Positions 21,383-34,232 of a stretch of 64,000 bases of DNA are shown one piece after another (the stretch's first letter is position 1; each line of letters begins with the position of its first letter). The DNA comes from Ephemerocybe angulata (lineage: Eukaryota > Basidiomycota > Agaricomycetes > Agaricales > Psathyrellaceae), in contig JAACJK010000114.1 in assembly GCA_013368325.1 (NCBI GenBank), positions 186,001 through 250,000 on the forward strand, read 5' to 3'. Made by a program: the position numbers and the translations under genes. Under the pieces are notes generated by a model. That model was not told the DNA's origin and ran no database searches. It saw only the letters and a list, made by a program, of their open reading frames with translations.

Positions 21383-23974
21383 ATGCCCACTTCGAGCACA
21401 TGTCGAATGCAGACCCGTTCACAAACGCGCCCGGCGGTTCAAGCAGCCGCGGAACTACACCTGAAGAGAAGAATGCCCTCCGTACAGGCACCCCGTATTC
21501 CTTCGCGACTTCGTACTTCCAAGCCTAGGAACCTTCAACCGCGAGAGCCAGCTTCAAGACGTGCCACGACGATTCGTCCCTCGCATGCTCGACATCAGCT
21601 CCCGGCCGCCGGCTTCGAAGCTCCTCAAAAAGGCACTGACCAACTACCCCCCGCTCAGCATACTGTCGCTGAAGAGGTGCAGGGGAGTGTGCCCGAGCGT
21701 GTACATTCTCCCCCTCACCGGGATGCCAGCCCTACGCTCAGCTCATCAGAAGCTGGCTCTGAGGAGAGCGACGAAGCTGAGGACGACAAAACCGACCCAG
21801 CAGAACAAAGAAAAACTGCGGTAGCAGACCTTCATGATATCATAACTGTCAACGGTGAATGTCTCAGGGGTTTCTACAAGGGGACTGCGTCCGACCGCAG
21901 GATCAAGAACTTCCTCACTGCAACATCACTCTATGACTACGACCAGAACTCCTGGACTGACGTCCCACGCGATGTCGACAGCGGCGAAGCGCTGCACGCT
22001 GGCTTCATGCGCCTCATTAGAAGTATCATCAATGGCCTAGGCAACTCGCAGGGATCTCGAGATATAGTCGATACCCGCGAAACCATATTTCGTCACCGCG
22101 ACGACTCTGCACAGGTCTCAAAGCCCCACTTGGCGATCAGGGCGACTGGACCCTCCTTTGAACTGCCCAAGAGAAAGGATGTCAAGCTTAACGACGTCGG
22201 ATTCGCCAACATAGCCTCGGCCTTCGACGTGAAACGCGAGGCTGAGGTGACTCAGGACGATGTCGACGACCTAGCCGTATACAACAGGTATGCCGCCTCT
22301 CCTTGCTCTCGCCCTTATTTCATATCATGACCATAATTGTAGGCAGATATTTCTCTGGCAGCCAAATCGACTGTTCTCTCGCACCCTTCTCCTCACTGAG
22401 ATGCACGTCCGACTTCTTCATTGCGATCGCAGTGGGGCTTACAAAACCACACCCATCAACATCCACGACGATCCGTGCACGTTTGTCAGACTCGTTCTGG
22501 GTCTTTCCTCGACAGAAGAACGTGTGCTTGGGCTCGACACCAACATTCAGTGGACTGTGAAATCCGGAAAGAAGGTAGCCGGTACGATATCAACGCTCAG
22601 CCCTGCAGGAAAACGGGTCAAGTATAAGTTGGACATGCGCGACCCCTACTTCGCTACGCAGCTCGTGCGCGGTCGCGGGACTGTCTGCTGGAGTGCAAGG
22701 GACAGGTCTGGACGGCATATCCTCATCAAAGATGCCTGGCGAACGGACCCGCAGGTACCGGAATATTCCTTTTTAGAGCGGGCCAAGGGTCTCGAAGGGG
22801 TCGTTCAGCAGCTTGCGTACGAAGGGAGTCTCAGGAAGACTAACGATCTCCGACCGGATTGCTTCGACTTCGAGGATGACGACTTCTACAACCGCACTTT
22901 GTCGCGTGTGACGATGATGCGGTGTGGTGCATCGCTGTGCCAGTTCAAATCTCAGAGCCAAGCCATCGCGGCGCTTCGTGATGCGGTCCAAGGTACGTCT
23001 CAATTGACAGAGAGTTGTGTGTGTACCTGTCCTGACGTGCTGCTAGGACATTTCAACCTTCTCAAAGCCGGTGTGTTGCACAGAGATGTCTCCATGGGCA
23101 ACGTGCTCTTCGGTGAGGATGGAGCCAGTGTGGGCAACCGAGGTGTGATGATCGATCTGGACATGGCTATCATGGCGAAGGGATTGACCGCAGGCATCAT
23201 TACCGAACTTCCAGCAGTACGTACCCTCGAATGTCTCTACACGTCCACTCTCACTTATACGAATGGTAATAACAGGGCACACGCCTCTATCAGTCCATTT
23301 GCGTATTGGACTACGATCGCGGACTCGTTCCAGTACCTCACGACTACCTCGATGACCTCGAATCTTTCTTCTACGTCCTATGCCACCTGCTACACGGCTA
23401 CGAGGGTGTCGATAGTCCGGTAGACGGCGCCTTCGAGGGCAGTGCAGCGATGGCGCGATGGGAAGACATGGCGAGCGTGGTCGCCTCTACCGCGAAACTG
23501 GAGTACATTGAGTTTGGAGGGCTCGCCATCGACCCACCCCCTTTGTTTTGGAGCTCGACATGCATCAGGCTGTGCGACGAATTTCGGCAATACCTTCTCC
23601 CTCTCGTCAACTCCAAAATAAAGCTGCGGGTTACTAGGGACGACGTCGAGCGGGACGCGCTTGCGAGGGACTTGCACAGGGGGTTTCACACGCACTATAC
23701 CGATATTATCGGCCTTTTCGACACCGCGTTAGAGGATCTGCGGAAGCCAGGGGGAGAGGACCCTCGTGTACTGCCGCTACGGGGCTCTAGTACACCTTTG
23801 CCAAGCGAGTTGTCATACGGATCTAGTGAAACCAGCAGTTCTAGTGGGTCCAGCGTTTCTGCCTCTTCCTCAGGAAAGAGGCGCGCTGGCGACATTGAGG
23901 ACGCTGAGGCCTCACCAACAAAGCGCCGGCATCTCTCGAGTGGTCTCGTGCTCATCTTGCCTGTGCCTGTCTGA
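21383..23974 (+). CDS. FunK1-type fungal protein kinase
   Basis: ATG 21383 opens a basic, Pro/Ser-rich N-terminus (MPTSSTCRMQTRSQTRP). Three GT-AG introns (22288-22342, 22993-23046, 23217-23275) restore frame. The N-lobe region includes DNDP-like HDDPCTFVRLVLGLSSTEER and the segment RHILIKDAWRTDPQVPEYSF, with the probable ATP-binding Lys in HILIKDAW. The catalytic loop is VLHRDVSMGNVLF, and the metal-binding loop is MIDLDMA, that is DLD in place of DFG, as is usual in FunK1. After the third intron comes GTRLYQSI (the usual 'GTxxFMS' position) and DYLDDLESFFYVL. The C-terminus is Ser-rich with SGKRRAGDIEDAEASPTKRR. FunK1 kinases are expanded in Agaricomycetes with poorly known substrates. The gene looks intact. 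Confidence 0.9.
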
Positions 23975-24940
23975 CTGCGCATGCAATGCCACGTTGACAC
24001 CTACGTGCACGTTCCGATGCATGTCCAAATGCAGCCTGCACCCTGGCCTATAAGAAGCCGAGGCTCGATTCCAGTCTTGAATGCTGGATATCCTCAGAGA
24101 AACAATGCTCCCGAGCCGCATCCCTATTACCATCATTATCGCCCTCATCATCCACATCCTACACAGGGCTCATACTCATAAGCTTGCCGTAGTCGCGTTT
24201 TCTCCTCTCGATGACGATGGCGATCCATGCGAATATCTGGGACGAGAGAAGGCAGAGATGTTTGGGGTCGCATGCCTCCCTGAAGCTAGCTCTGATGCAG
24301 CAAACATCAATCGGGTCGAACTCTGAAGTATATGACGAGTCAATGAGATGGAAGCCTGGGATGAGTGTATAGCACGCGGTTTCGTTGTAACTTTGTAAAT
24401 ACAACTACATAGTTGCTTAGCCAAGTCAGCGGGGGCTCTTATATTTTGATATGGCGAATGCATATTCGAAACCTAGTCCCGGCTCGTGGCAATGGGCGCT
24501 CTTTTGGGCGCTCGCAGCTCGCGCCCTCGTGTACAGCCGACTCATCAGCAAAAAAGCAGGGTGAGGGCCGTTCCCGATCATGGTGGTCATGTATGGTGAC
24601 CGGGGTTACATGATGGGATATAGCTGGCCATTGCAGACCAGGGCGGTGATGTAATGCCCATGCATATACCATCACGATGTGAACTCGCCATGCATTCCCA
24701 ACATGCCAGGGTATGGGAATGCAAGTCTCATGATGGTCCGGCATGGCCATAACAATCACCATAATTGTGTGGAAAAGGCCATGGTACTCCCATCGTGGAC
24801 GTGTATGGCAGTGCGCCTGCCATCATGGGACCGAGGTAGGCGCTTATTGCTGGGCGCTATGGTCCCCGACGTTGGATAGGGCCATAAATAGATGTTAAAA
24901 CAGATAAGTGGGGTGTATATATGTATGTAGGTGATACAAA
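23975..24940. other. Intergenic, no gene; small hairpin
   Basis: There are only chance ORFs. A 10-bp inverted repeat TGCATTCCCA/TGGGAATGCA with a 13-nt loop lies at 24691-24723, within a stretch rich in CATGATGG/CCATCATG words. GGGCGCT repeats at about 24495 and 24838 resemble the sequence beyond the other side of the Plavaka gene (29430-29455). Confidence 0.4.
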
Positions 24941-27900
24941 TTAGTACATGCTGAATCCCGATTGCTCTATCTCATCCTCGTCATCTTCCCCATCCTCAGC
25001 ACCAAGTACATCATCCTCGGCGTCCTCCTCCATCTCTTCCTCACCCTCATCTTCGTCACCAAGCTCAATATCCTCTTCATCAGTGGCATCATCGTACTCG
25101 ATAGTATCTGGATCAATGTCATTCCCCTCGACGTCGGCGGCCAGTGCGGGTGCCATCTCTGGGAAGTTCTTGGCATAAACCGCGCGGAAGTCAGCGAGCT
25201 CGGCGTCGTCATTCGGATCCTGTGACTCTGAGAGAGGATCTTCACGGCGAATTATATCGAGAGGGTCTCTGTCGTTGAGAAAGAAATCTGTGGCGTCTCT
25301 CGTGTGTTTGTGCCCGACTCCACCTCCCCGGAAGCGCATGAACATATCCCTGTCTACAAACCTTGTGCCGAGGTAAGTAACCTGTGCCCGGGAGATGCAT
25401 GGCTTACACTCACATATTGATATTGAAATAATTCCAGTCCAGGTTACCGTCGGATTCAGGACGGGCAATTGAATTGTGAAGACCATTGCTGGACTTTCTG
25501 CGATGAAACATGGGGATGAGGTGAACACCGCGGATGACCTTTGAGGGGTCAATAAACCCAAACGCCGGTGACTGATCCTTCTTTTCATCAACAAACCCAA
25601 CACGGTAGAGCCGCTTTCCTTTCCACCCGGGTGGGTTACTGACACTGTTCGCCCTCCCATACCATCGAATCCAGAGCAGGTCAACATCCTGAGGGCGCGC
25701 ACCCTCGAAGGTATCTCCTCCCAGCCACACTACACGCACATGGAGGACGCCGATAATGCGAGCGTACCAGTATGGATGTGCGAGAACCCCTTCGGCATGC
25801 TCGTCATCATCATCATGAGCCAGCATCATGATATCAGCGTGTGTTCTTGGGTTCAGTGAGTCTTGCTCGCGCCGAAGGTCATATGTCGTATAGTTGATTC
25901 TGATGACTTTGTGGCGGTAGATGGAATCGTTGACAATGACAACTTTCTGAAGCTGCTCATCGGAGAGCTCAGCTTCATCGCCATCATACGGCAGACCTGC
26001 AAGGCGGTAATACAGGTGGGTCTTCAATTTTCGGTAGAAGCCCTGGTAATGCCAAGTAAGTATATTGTATCACACGAACGAGTGCTCGTACCTTGAATGC
26101 GGGATCACGCTGATTCTCAGCAAGCCAAGTTAGGAGATTGATTCTACACTCAGCGTTCGTTTCGTGCGACATTTGGTAGGGGGCAGTGGGAGATCCACGA
26201 GGAAGACGCTCAGTGGCAGAGAAGGGAAGTGATGCCCGATTATTCTTCTTCGGTTTGTTGTCCGGTCCTACCATCTCTCGCACAACGTGCATAATGTGCT
26301 GCCTGCGCACCTGCTTTCCAATGCTAACAACATGGTTCTGCTTATGCGCCGATGGATAGAACCGTTTCGATCGGGTATGTTCGAGCTCCCCCTGCGATTT
26401 GTTAGCTAGACGTTGTATCGTGAATAAATGGACTTACCGTCTGAGAGTTGTAATTATCAGTGGTCCCAATCTCTATAATGATATCGGCGTAGTGACCGAG
26501 AGCGTGCATTTTGAATGTGATGGGGTTGAACTGTGCTTTCTTCGATTCTGAGATTGAATCATCGGGGCCTTCCTCGGTGTCGACAGCTCTCTCCTTTCCT
26601 TTTTTCGACGCCTTGGTCTTCGTTGCAGGCTTGGAGGGGCCAGCCGTAGCCTTCTTCGCTTTTGCGGCAGCTTTCCTACGGGCAGTCTTTGCAACCTCCT
26701 TTGAAAGTGGCTTTGTGTCGAAGGCTTCGCAAGTGGTACTGATCCACTTGCGAATGATCTTACCGAGACGCTTGGTGCAAGTGCGGAGCTCAGATACAGA
26801 TGCAGGTTGGTGGCTCCGAAGTTTAGCCAGGCTGTGCCATGTGCATAGCTCAAAGAGGAGGGTGCGAACGATGGAATTGTGGGGCGAGGGGAGGAGATCT
26901 TCGAAAACTGGGATAGAACACTGGGCGGAATATCAGAATGCTTCGGATTTTTGAGTACGCGATATTATATATACGTACTTGAAGCAGATCCTCGTAATCT
27001 CATGCTGCAAGCCTTTCCATTGCAGATGTCTTTGTCGAGAATTTTCGAATAGTATCACGCCCAAAAGTAGAGATGGACCGGTATCTGGAACAGAAGTGGA
27101 AGCATATTAGACTCCCAGGGGAGGTTGATAGATGATATAGGTCCCACTCACCGACGGTTGAGCTCTATAACTTTTTCTGAGTTGTAGGCCGTCAAGATGC
27201 GAATGAGGTGAATAAAAATCGCCTTCCAAACGCCAAGCTCGAATTCATGTAGCAGGTCTGGAACAATGACCTTTAGATAATCGAATCCATGCTCAAATAG
27301 CCTGGATGAAAATGCACTCTAGAACGAAATCAAATTGAGTTCTCTGGGAAGTGCTGTGGTACACGTACGCGGATTGGGGTCCACGACTTCCTACCCAGGA
27401 CATCCTTGACGGTTTTACTCGCAAGGCTGACTCCTTTGAGGTAAACCTGCCTGCGTATTGATTTGATGTCGTATTGGTCCTGTTCATTGTCAAATCGGGG
27501 TTGGGTTGCTCTGATATGGTCATCTGCCGCCGTCCCAAGCATCGGAATCTGTGCTTTGCGAATGAGGCAGCGCGGGCAGGGGCAAAACGCCAGGAACTTG
27601 ATACACGCAAGCAGTACTCTATTGAATGTCTCAATGTCAACTTTTAAACGCACAAGTAGAACCGTTAGTACTCACTTTTCTTGATAGTCCATAGCATGCG
27701 TGAAAATTCGAGGGAAGGTTCGGCGAGTGATGTTGTCCCAATATACCCAGTCAAATCCGTACACATACGCATGGACAAATTTATCGTCAAGTAGCACGAG
27801 CCAAACGGCATGGACAAGCTCCCGTCTTGCCTGGGTTATTGATTCGCGGGTCGGAGCCTCGGTGAAGACGTCGAAATACACTTGTTCAAATGTTGCACCC

Positions 27901-29353
27901 AGCTACAAAATTTAACCAGGTCAGAATATTTCACATTTCCCATACGGTTACAGATACCTTTGGAATATACGCTAAATGGTGAGAGGAGAACGTCGAGGGC
28001 TTTCCCCTCGTGTACTTAGATTGATTCGCAAATCCCACATAAACGGGCCAAAGAGATGCAGACCCAAACTGGGTAAGGTGGGTCGAGTCAGACCACATTG
28101 TCAGTCCCACGACGACACTCTCTGCTGTGATACCCTTTTCGAGCAAAGCCTCTCGGATGGCTCGGTGTTCATCGAGAAATGCTGGTGATGTATACACCTC
28201 AGAGTAAATTCTCTGAGGTGGACCACTTGATGGTTGCCAGTACTGCTCGAAGGGGAAGAGATGGAATTGCTCGGCAGCCGGCTCCGACAATGCTGACTTG
28301 ATGAGGCCAAGGATTGTCCGGTGATACATTCCGTCAACAGGGAAGGATGGAAGGGAGGACACGTTGGGGTAAGTCACAGTCGTGGGTGGGCACAGCGGAA
28401 TAAGAGGCGATGCCGCAGTCCATGGATCCTGTACGCGGATGACCGATGCGGGATTGTTGTGGAGATTGTCAATGCGCGCCTGTTCCCTTTCTTTCGGCGC
28501 TGAAACCCTTGAAGGCTTTTGGATCAAATCCTGGGCGGGTGATAACGTTGGAGACGAGGGATTTGAGATGTGGGAGAGATTTCGGAGTGGTTGAGGTATC
28601 GTTGACATGCCAGTCCATGAGATAGTAGATAGACCTGTTGGGGAAGAGTGTTTCGAGATCGGATTTGGAAATAGTGCGAGAACGAGGATTGGACCAGCCG
28701 CTGGACCATACAGGAAGCTTCTTGTCGATTTGGAAGGTGGTGGCATCCGCGGTTTCATCCGCCGTGGCAATATTGTCGGGGGTGTAGGAGGGGAAGCCAT
28801 TTGGGTACACTCGGAACATGCCATATGAGTTTGGCTTCGTCCTGAACTCCCCTGGGATACCAGCAGCTTCGATACCCGGAGGGGCTTGTACAACCGGAGG
28901 CAGTGGAGGCGGCTCATTCACCGGATTTTGCGGTGTAATATTATCCGCAAACTGCACTTTACGGCGCTGAGGCGGCTTGACAGCACGTTGTACCTCCTCC
29001 TGAGGTGCCTCAGGCTCGGCTGGAGGGCTCTAAACACAGATTTGCTTCAGAGATGGTTCATTTGAATCCCGAGGTTAAATACATACGGGGGGAACAGGAA
29101 AATCGACATCCATTGCGTCTGCAGCATCGGGAGTATCGATCGGGGTAGACTGAGCGCCTGTAGATGGGGTGGACTTCTGTTTCTTCGACTTGGCCGCCAA
29201 TTTCTGCTCGTCCTTTTGGCGTTTACGGCGAGAAGAGACGAGGGTCGCCGCGAGAGGGCAGCGCTTGATGTGTGCTTGAAGTTCGCGTTCTTCTTTTGCT
29301 GAAAACCCGCACTTAGGGCCGTAGCACTTGAGAGAAGAGGTGGTTGACGACAT
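24941..29353 (-). CDS. Plavaka-type transposase, copy 1, with a 4-bp frameshift
   Basis: ATG 29353 opens a C2H2-like finger (CYGPKCGFSAKEERELQAHI, then KRC) followed by a Lys-rich linker. After a proline-rich spacer comes the N-terminal transposase part (FQIDKKLPVWSSGW, DLETLFPNRSIYYLMDWHVN). Further on are IREALLEKGITAESVVVGLT, WSDSTHLTQFGSASLWPVYV, AVWLVLLDDKFVHAYVYGFD and CPCPRCLIRK, then a stretch after VPDLLHEFELGVWKAIFIHL. The C-terminal part (25410-26027) has YARIIGVLHVRVVWLGGDTF and ends in a long acidic tail. This order is that of the Plavaka DDE transposases of Agaricomycetes. At 28487-28495 a tandem CTTT (GAAA on the coding strand) shifts the frame between FKGFSAER and EQARIDN, so this copy is probably dead unless spliced around. 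About fifteen introns; exact joins not all checked. Confidence 0.85.
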
Positions 29354-29578
29354 CGTATAATTTCTGGGGGATATACCTCTGGCACGCGAGGATTATATAC
29401 CGTTGAATGGCCAACGGTCAAAAGGTCCGCGCCAGCGCTTAGGCTGGGCGCCATCAAAAAATCGGAGTTTCAAACGGCCGCAAGGGGGTCGGAAATTGAA
29501 AATGTGGGTCATCGTTCCTTGACCTCGAACCACGACCATCCCACTTCTCCCCCGTCCCATCGCCCGCCTAATCTCGCA

Positions 29579-31629
29579 ATGCCCGCCGCCCAGCAGCCTC
29601 AACGGCCGCAGAAGAAGCCTCTATCGCCCATAGAGCTCCATGTCAAGAAGCTCATGACCGCTATCACGGAGTTTACGGGGGCGCAGGGCAGGAGGTCCAC
29701 CGCCAATGTCGAACAGTGGGTTTTGTTCAGTTTGGCCCGAATTCAGGCACTGACGTTGTTCAGTTTTGGGATCTTGCGGCCGTACCTTCGCAAGATGCGG
29801 TGGGTCATGCCCGGAATCGATATGTGGGCATCGATTCCCGCTCTCTTCTTTCCCCGCTTCCGCCTTCTGGGCGATATGGACGAGGAAGACGAAGAGGGCT
29901 CGGGCGATCCATCCGACGACGATCCGTGAGTATCTGTGCACCCCCACCATTCCTTTTCTGATACCCATGTTGACCCTCAGCCCCGCCGACGACGAAGAGA
30001 CGTGGAACAAGCTTATGGCACTCATGCCCAACTTCACCGAGGTTCTAAACCGCATGTTTACGAAGGATGAGTCGATTCTCCTCACCTTCATCAACTTGGT
30101 AAGTCGGGCACGCGCATATATCCACCTTTCTGTGCTGATATGACCCACCTTCAGTTGAAGACGAGCGTGCGGACCCAACGTGGGGAGGACCTGAGCACGA
30201 TGAAGCGTATGATCGGTGAGATCAGTCTGGAGAAGAAGTCGGATCAGTTGGAGGAACGGTTCAGCGCCAACGGTGATAAGGCCGCGCGCGGATTCTATAA
30301 CCTTGACTGCTCGAAGCTGTTAGTAGGGCTTCGGCTTCAAGGCGAGTATATGAAGAATCGCAGGTGCGCTCCCCGTCTTTCCCTCATTCACGACACGGTC
30401 TTACTCTATGCAGCCACTTCATGATGAAGGTCAACAGTGGGAGGATCAAGATGAAGACGTCCGACTGGCCTTCGTTTCTTTTCGCCCCCGGAACAGAGTA
30501 CGATGAGAAGAGGCCCGTCCGCGGTATGTTCCTCAGCTTTATCGTCAAACGAGTAAGTCCGTCATGTTCTCTTGGCCCTCCATGCACTAACTATGTCTAT
30601 GCAGGGAATTCGTATTGTTTACTTTGGACCGTCGACAGCCTATGACCCCTCCGGCGCGCCTGGAGGCCAACCCTGTAAGGCCGTGTTGCACCATCTCACG
30701 GTTATCGGGCCCGAGCACGTTGCGTATGTTTGCGTACTTGTAAGTCATCGTTACGCCTCTTTCAACATCTATGTCGCTCAAATGGGGTCAGATTTACTAC
30801 GCGCTATCCTCCTTGCCGACCTGGAAGGCTCATGACCGCTCTTTCTCGCTTCGCGGCTTTTACAACAACATCGTCAAATTGCTCAGTTCAGACAAGAAAT
30901 GGGCAAAGCAGACCTTGAAGGCGATCAACGAGTACGTGCTCATTCGTTCCTGTGACCCAGCTGACCTCTTTCCCAGTGAGATGCCGTTCAACAAACTGAA
31001 GCACGCGAAGAACGATGCGGAGTCCGAGGAGGACGATGGCCCCGATACTGTCGACAACCTGCTCGCTCGTGGTTTGGACAGTGATTCTGAGGAGGGCGAC
31101 GATGACGACGAAGCTGACGCTATGCCCCCACCCCCATCGTCGGACGTCCCAGAGGAGGAGGAACAAGACGAGGTAAGTTCCACATACACTTCATCGGTCA
31201 TTCTAACGACATGCTATAGTCCCCTCGCGTTCGGAAGCGGGCTCGATCGAAGCCGCCGGTCGAAGACATCTTTGACGATGATCTCGTGCCCGACGCCGAC
31301 ATCCCAAAGCCCAAGTCCAAAGCCCCAAGGCTCAATTTCGACGAGGAGGAAGAAGATGACGACTTCTACGTTGCCGAGAAGGAGAACGTCGATCCCAACT
31401 CGAGCCCAAAGGTGAGTACCATGTTCTATTCATCTATTCATCTGACCAACGTCCATAGTCGAAGAAAGGGCGGGCTGCATCGAAGCAGCCTGCTGCTACT
31501 CCCAACGGTGTTCCCTTCCCGACTCCCCGCGACCCGAAAACCCCCAAGAGGCCTTCACGTATCAAGGGCACTGTGCCCACTTCCACTCGTTCTACGCGTT
31601 CCCAGTCTCGTTTCGCAGGTGCCGACTAA
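29579..31629 (+). CDS. DUF6698-like protein, copy 1
   Basis: ATG 29579 (MPAAQQPQRPQKKPLSP) starts a gene of about nine exons ending RSQSRFAGAD-stop at 31629. A helical N-terminus (RSTANVEQWVLFSLARIQAL) precedes an acidic stretch and WNKLMALMPNFTEVLNRMF. The core reads DWPSFLFAPGTEYDEKRPVR, GMFLSFIVKRGIRIVYFGPS, then VTxP-like LTVIGPEHVAYVCVL and YYALSSLPTW and GFYNNIVKLL. That matches the pattern of DUF6698 in basidiomycetes ('WPxFLY...YDxxxPxxGLF...IFxxPSS...IAYxxxxxRFALSS'). The C-terminal third is acidic and Lys/Pro-rich (KSKAPRLNFDEEEEDDDFYV), suggesting nuclear localisation. The function is unknown. A relative lies at 41.5-44.0 kb. No internal stop was found. Confidence 0.65.
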
Positions 31630-33721
31630 CCGTGCTATCGCTGACCGTCCGATCTCGACTCACGCTACTCGCTGCCGTGTTCGTTCTCCTCCTGCATCGT
31701 GCCTCCTGCTCTTGCTCTGCTCTACGTCTCCGTGCTTCGCTTTCCCTCGGCTTGCTCAGCTCCACGTCTTCGTGCTTCGCTTCATCTCGTTTTGGATCTT
31801 GGTCAAGCTTGTTACGGTCGCGCTCGGTCTGCTCTCTTGTTCCTTCGGTCTCGGCTGCTCTTGCATCGCTCCTTACTCTAGTCAACGCTACTTACTGTTC
31901 TTTATTCACCTCTGTAGTATAACTTTAGTGTACGGCCTCTAATCAACTGGATTCCTCCATATCCGTGCGTGATCGCTCTGTATTGGTCCATCAGCAAATT
32001 TGCACATACTTTTTTGCGTACTTATTCATACTTTCATAAGTACAAAAGGTCAATTAAGGTAAAATAAGTCAATAAGTCCAATATACTTTGATAAGTTGGG
32101 TCATTTTACTTATCAAGTCAATGAATACTTCTGCAAGGCATAATAAGTCGCGTAACAAGCAGAAGAGTTTCGGTCAGATTTCCTATTTGCTTGACCAAAT
32201 ATCTATAGTTTGATTGAAATGTGCACGTAGTAGAGGCAAGGGATGTATATTATTGCATAGTATAGAAGTACAGATCACAATGCATAGACTAGATACATAA
32301 CCACTAATACATAACCACAATGATAGCCTACTCACCATGCTCCTGACATCGACATCGGCCGGGCATCCGTCCTTATGCTAAATGAACACGCACATCCCTT
32401 CTGTCGATGCAATGGATGCGCGACAAAAACTGAAGCCGCGTTGGCGTTGACATTGACACAAGAAGGGCACTGGGGGAGCTTTAGTGAGGCGCGTAAGCAG
32501 CTGGTAGTGAGGGGATTTGGGGAAGCGTACCAGTCCTGGAGACCGAATTGAAGAGGCAAGTGCAGTGGCGGCCGGCGAGCAGAGTTGGCGGCGTCACACG
32601 CGATGACGCCGCTGTCTGACTGATGATCTGGAAGAGAGTAGAGACAAGGCATTCAGGAATCAGCGAAGGTAGGGAGAAAAAGACACACCTGGAGTACACC
32701 GCGCACAAACCGTGCATGACGAGCTGGGCCCTAAGTACACTGTGAGCACGGGGAAAAAGAAACAAACTCGGAACACTCACTCAGACGAGCTCGTCGTCAC
32801 AGACGACGATGGCGGCGAGTCCATGCTGGGGAGTAAGAAGTGGGGAAGGGGGATGGACGTGGCACAGAAGAGAAGGTGGGCTTAAACGAAGGGTGGGGGT
32901 CACATCAGTCACTTCGCGTCGCGGCAGACAGGGGCAGAGGGCGGGCTCACCTTGAGCTCATCGTGCATGACGACAACGGGGGTACCAAGAGGGTCAAAGG
33001 CGGAGCAAAAAGAGAAGTGTAGGAACGGGAATTGACCGATTGAGGTGAGGAGGCAGGAGAGATGGTGGAAGTTGGGAAGGAAGAGGTCAAGCGTGAACGC
33101 GCGGCGAAAATTTGGCCAGGTCACGTGCAATTACTAATCATCGGAGTGTGAAACTGACTTGGGCGCATTCGCTCTCTCTTCGCTCACCGGCGTCACCGCT
33201 GATCCCCTCCAAATCCCCTCCCCCAGTTCATCAACCACCACCTGCGAGTCGTCGTGTACGTCGCCCAACATCCCTACACCACCCCATCATCCGCCAAGCG
33301 CACCCATTACCACCACCAAACGTACCAGGTTTTGGCTCTCTGCCTTCGGCCCGACACTATGTCGTCGTCGGCAGTCGCGTTGTCCAACGCGCTCCTCCCC
33401 ATCCTCGCCTCCGTTCTGGTTACCTGCATGGCCCATGACACGCAACCTGCACAATGGAGATGAAGACGGGAAAATGATGATGAAGGCAGGGGCAGGGCAC
33501 GGGTGGGTTGCGGGCTGGGCGGATGGATGCGTCCATCCAAGGTGCGCTTCGTCAATCTTGAATCGGATCTGCTTTCTCGAGGTCGGGTTTGCGGTACCTC
33601 CCCACAGCTTGACTTTACATCAGGCTTCTTTTGTTAACGTGATTACTGCTGCATGTATTGATAGTCCAAATGAATTCATATTCTATCAAACTGTCTATCT
33701 AATAGCAATGGTATCCCACCC

Positions 33722-33770
33722 GAAAGCAATCTCATATGTATGGCCCATATGTACATATGAGATTGCTTTC
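33722..33770. repeat. Perfect 19-bp inverted repeat (hairpin)
   Basis: GAAAGCAATCTCATATGTA at 33722-33740 is followed after 11 nt by its exact reverse complement at 33752-33770. No T-run follows and no neighbouring gene is evident. Confidence 0.95.
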
Positions 33771-34138
33771 TAAGTCTTGAACTACTATTCAAGCTCAAGT
33801 TGAACATAAGTCACATCTGAGACTGCCAAAGGATTTTACGGCCAATATGTTGGAATAAGTAACCGCAGGAAGTCGAGATAAAAGTAGAAGCCAAAATAAG
33901 GACAATAAGTGAAAAGTAAAGGACATAAGTGGAAAGTAAAAGGACGTGCACATTTCCTGATGTCCTGGCCATGACTAGGGAGGCGGCGGCTCCTGCCTCT
34001 CATGGTACGTCATTACCTTCCACTACCATCGTGCACCTCCAAGGCCATCGTCTCCACCATGATCAGTCATTACCTTCCATGACCACCGCGCGCCTGCACG
34101 ACCATCATCACCATCGTGGCTATGAGCTGACATCCGGA

Positions 34139-34232
34139 CCATCCGCCGACATCCCGCCCATCTTGGATGCCATTTTCATCGTTTAGAAGACGGCCACCTA
34201 TTCCCATCATGGTCGGGATGTCAGCGGATGGG
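34139..34232. repeat. Imperfect 23-bp inverted repeat
   Basis: 34139-34161 (CCATCCGCCGACATCCC...) and 34209-34232 (ATGGTCGGGATGTCAGCGG...) are reverse complements with two mismatches, separated by 47 bp. Together they may be arms of a small hairpin element. Confidence 0.75.

Noticed and set aside
32373..32824. Possible four-exon small gene on the minus strand (MDSPPSSSVTTSSSE...)
   Set aside because: Splice sites can be found, but the product resembles nothing and the surroundings are low-complexity; too little support.
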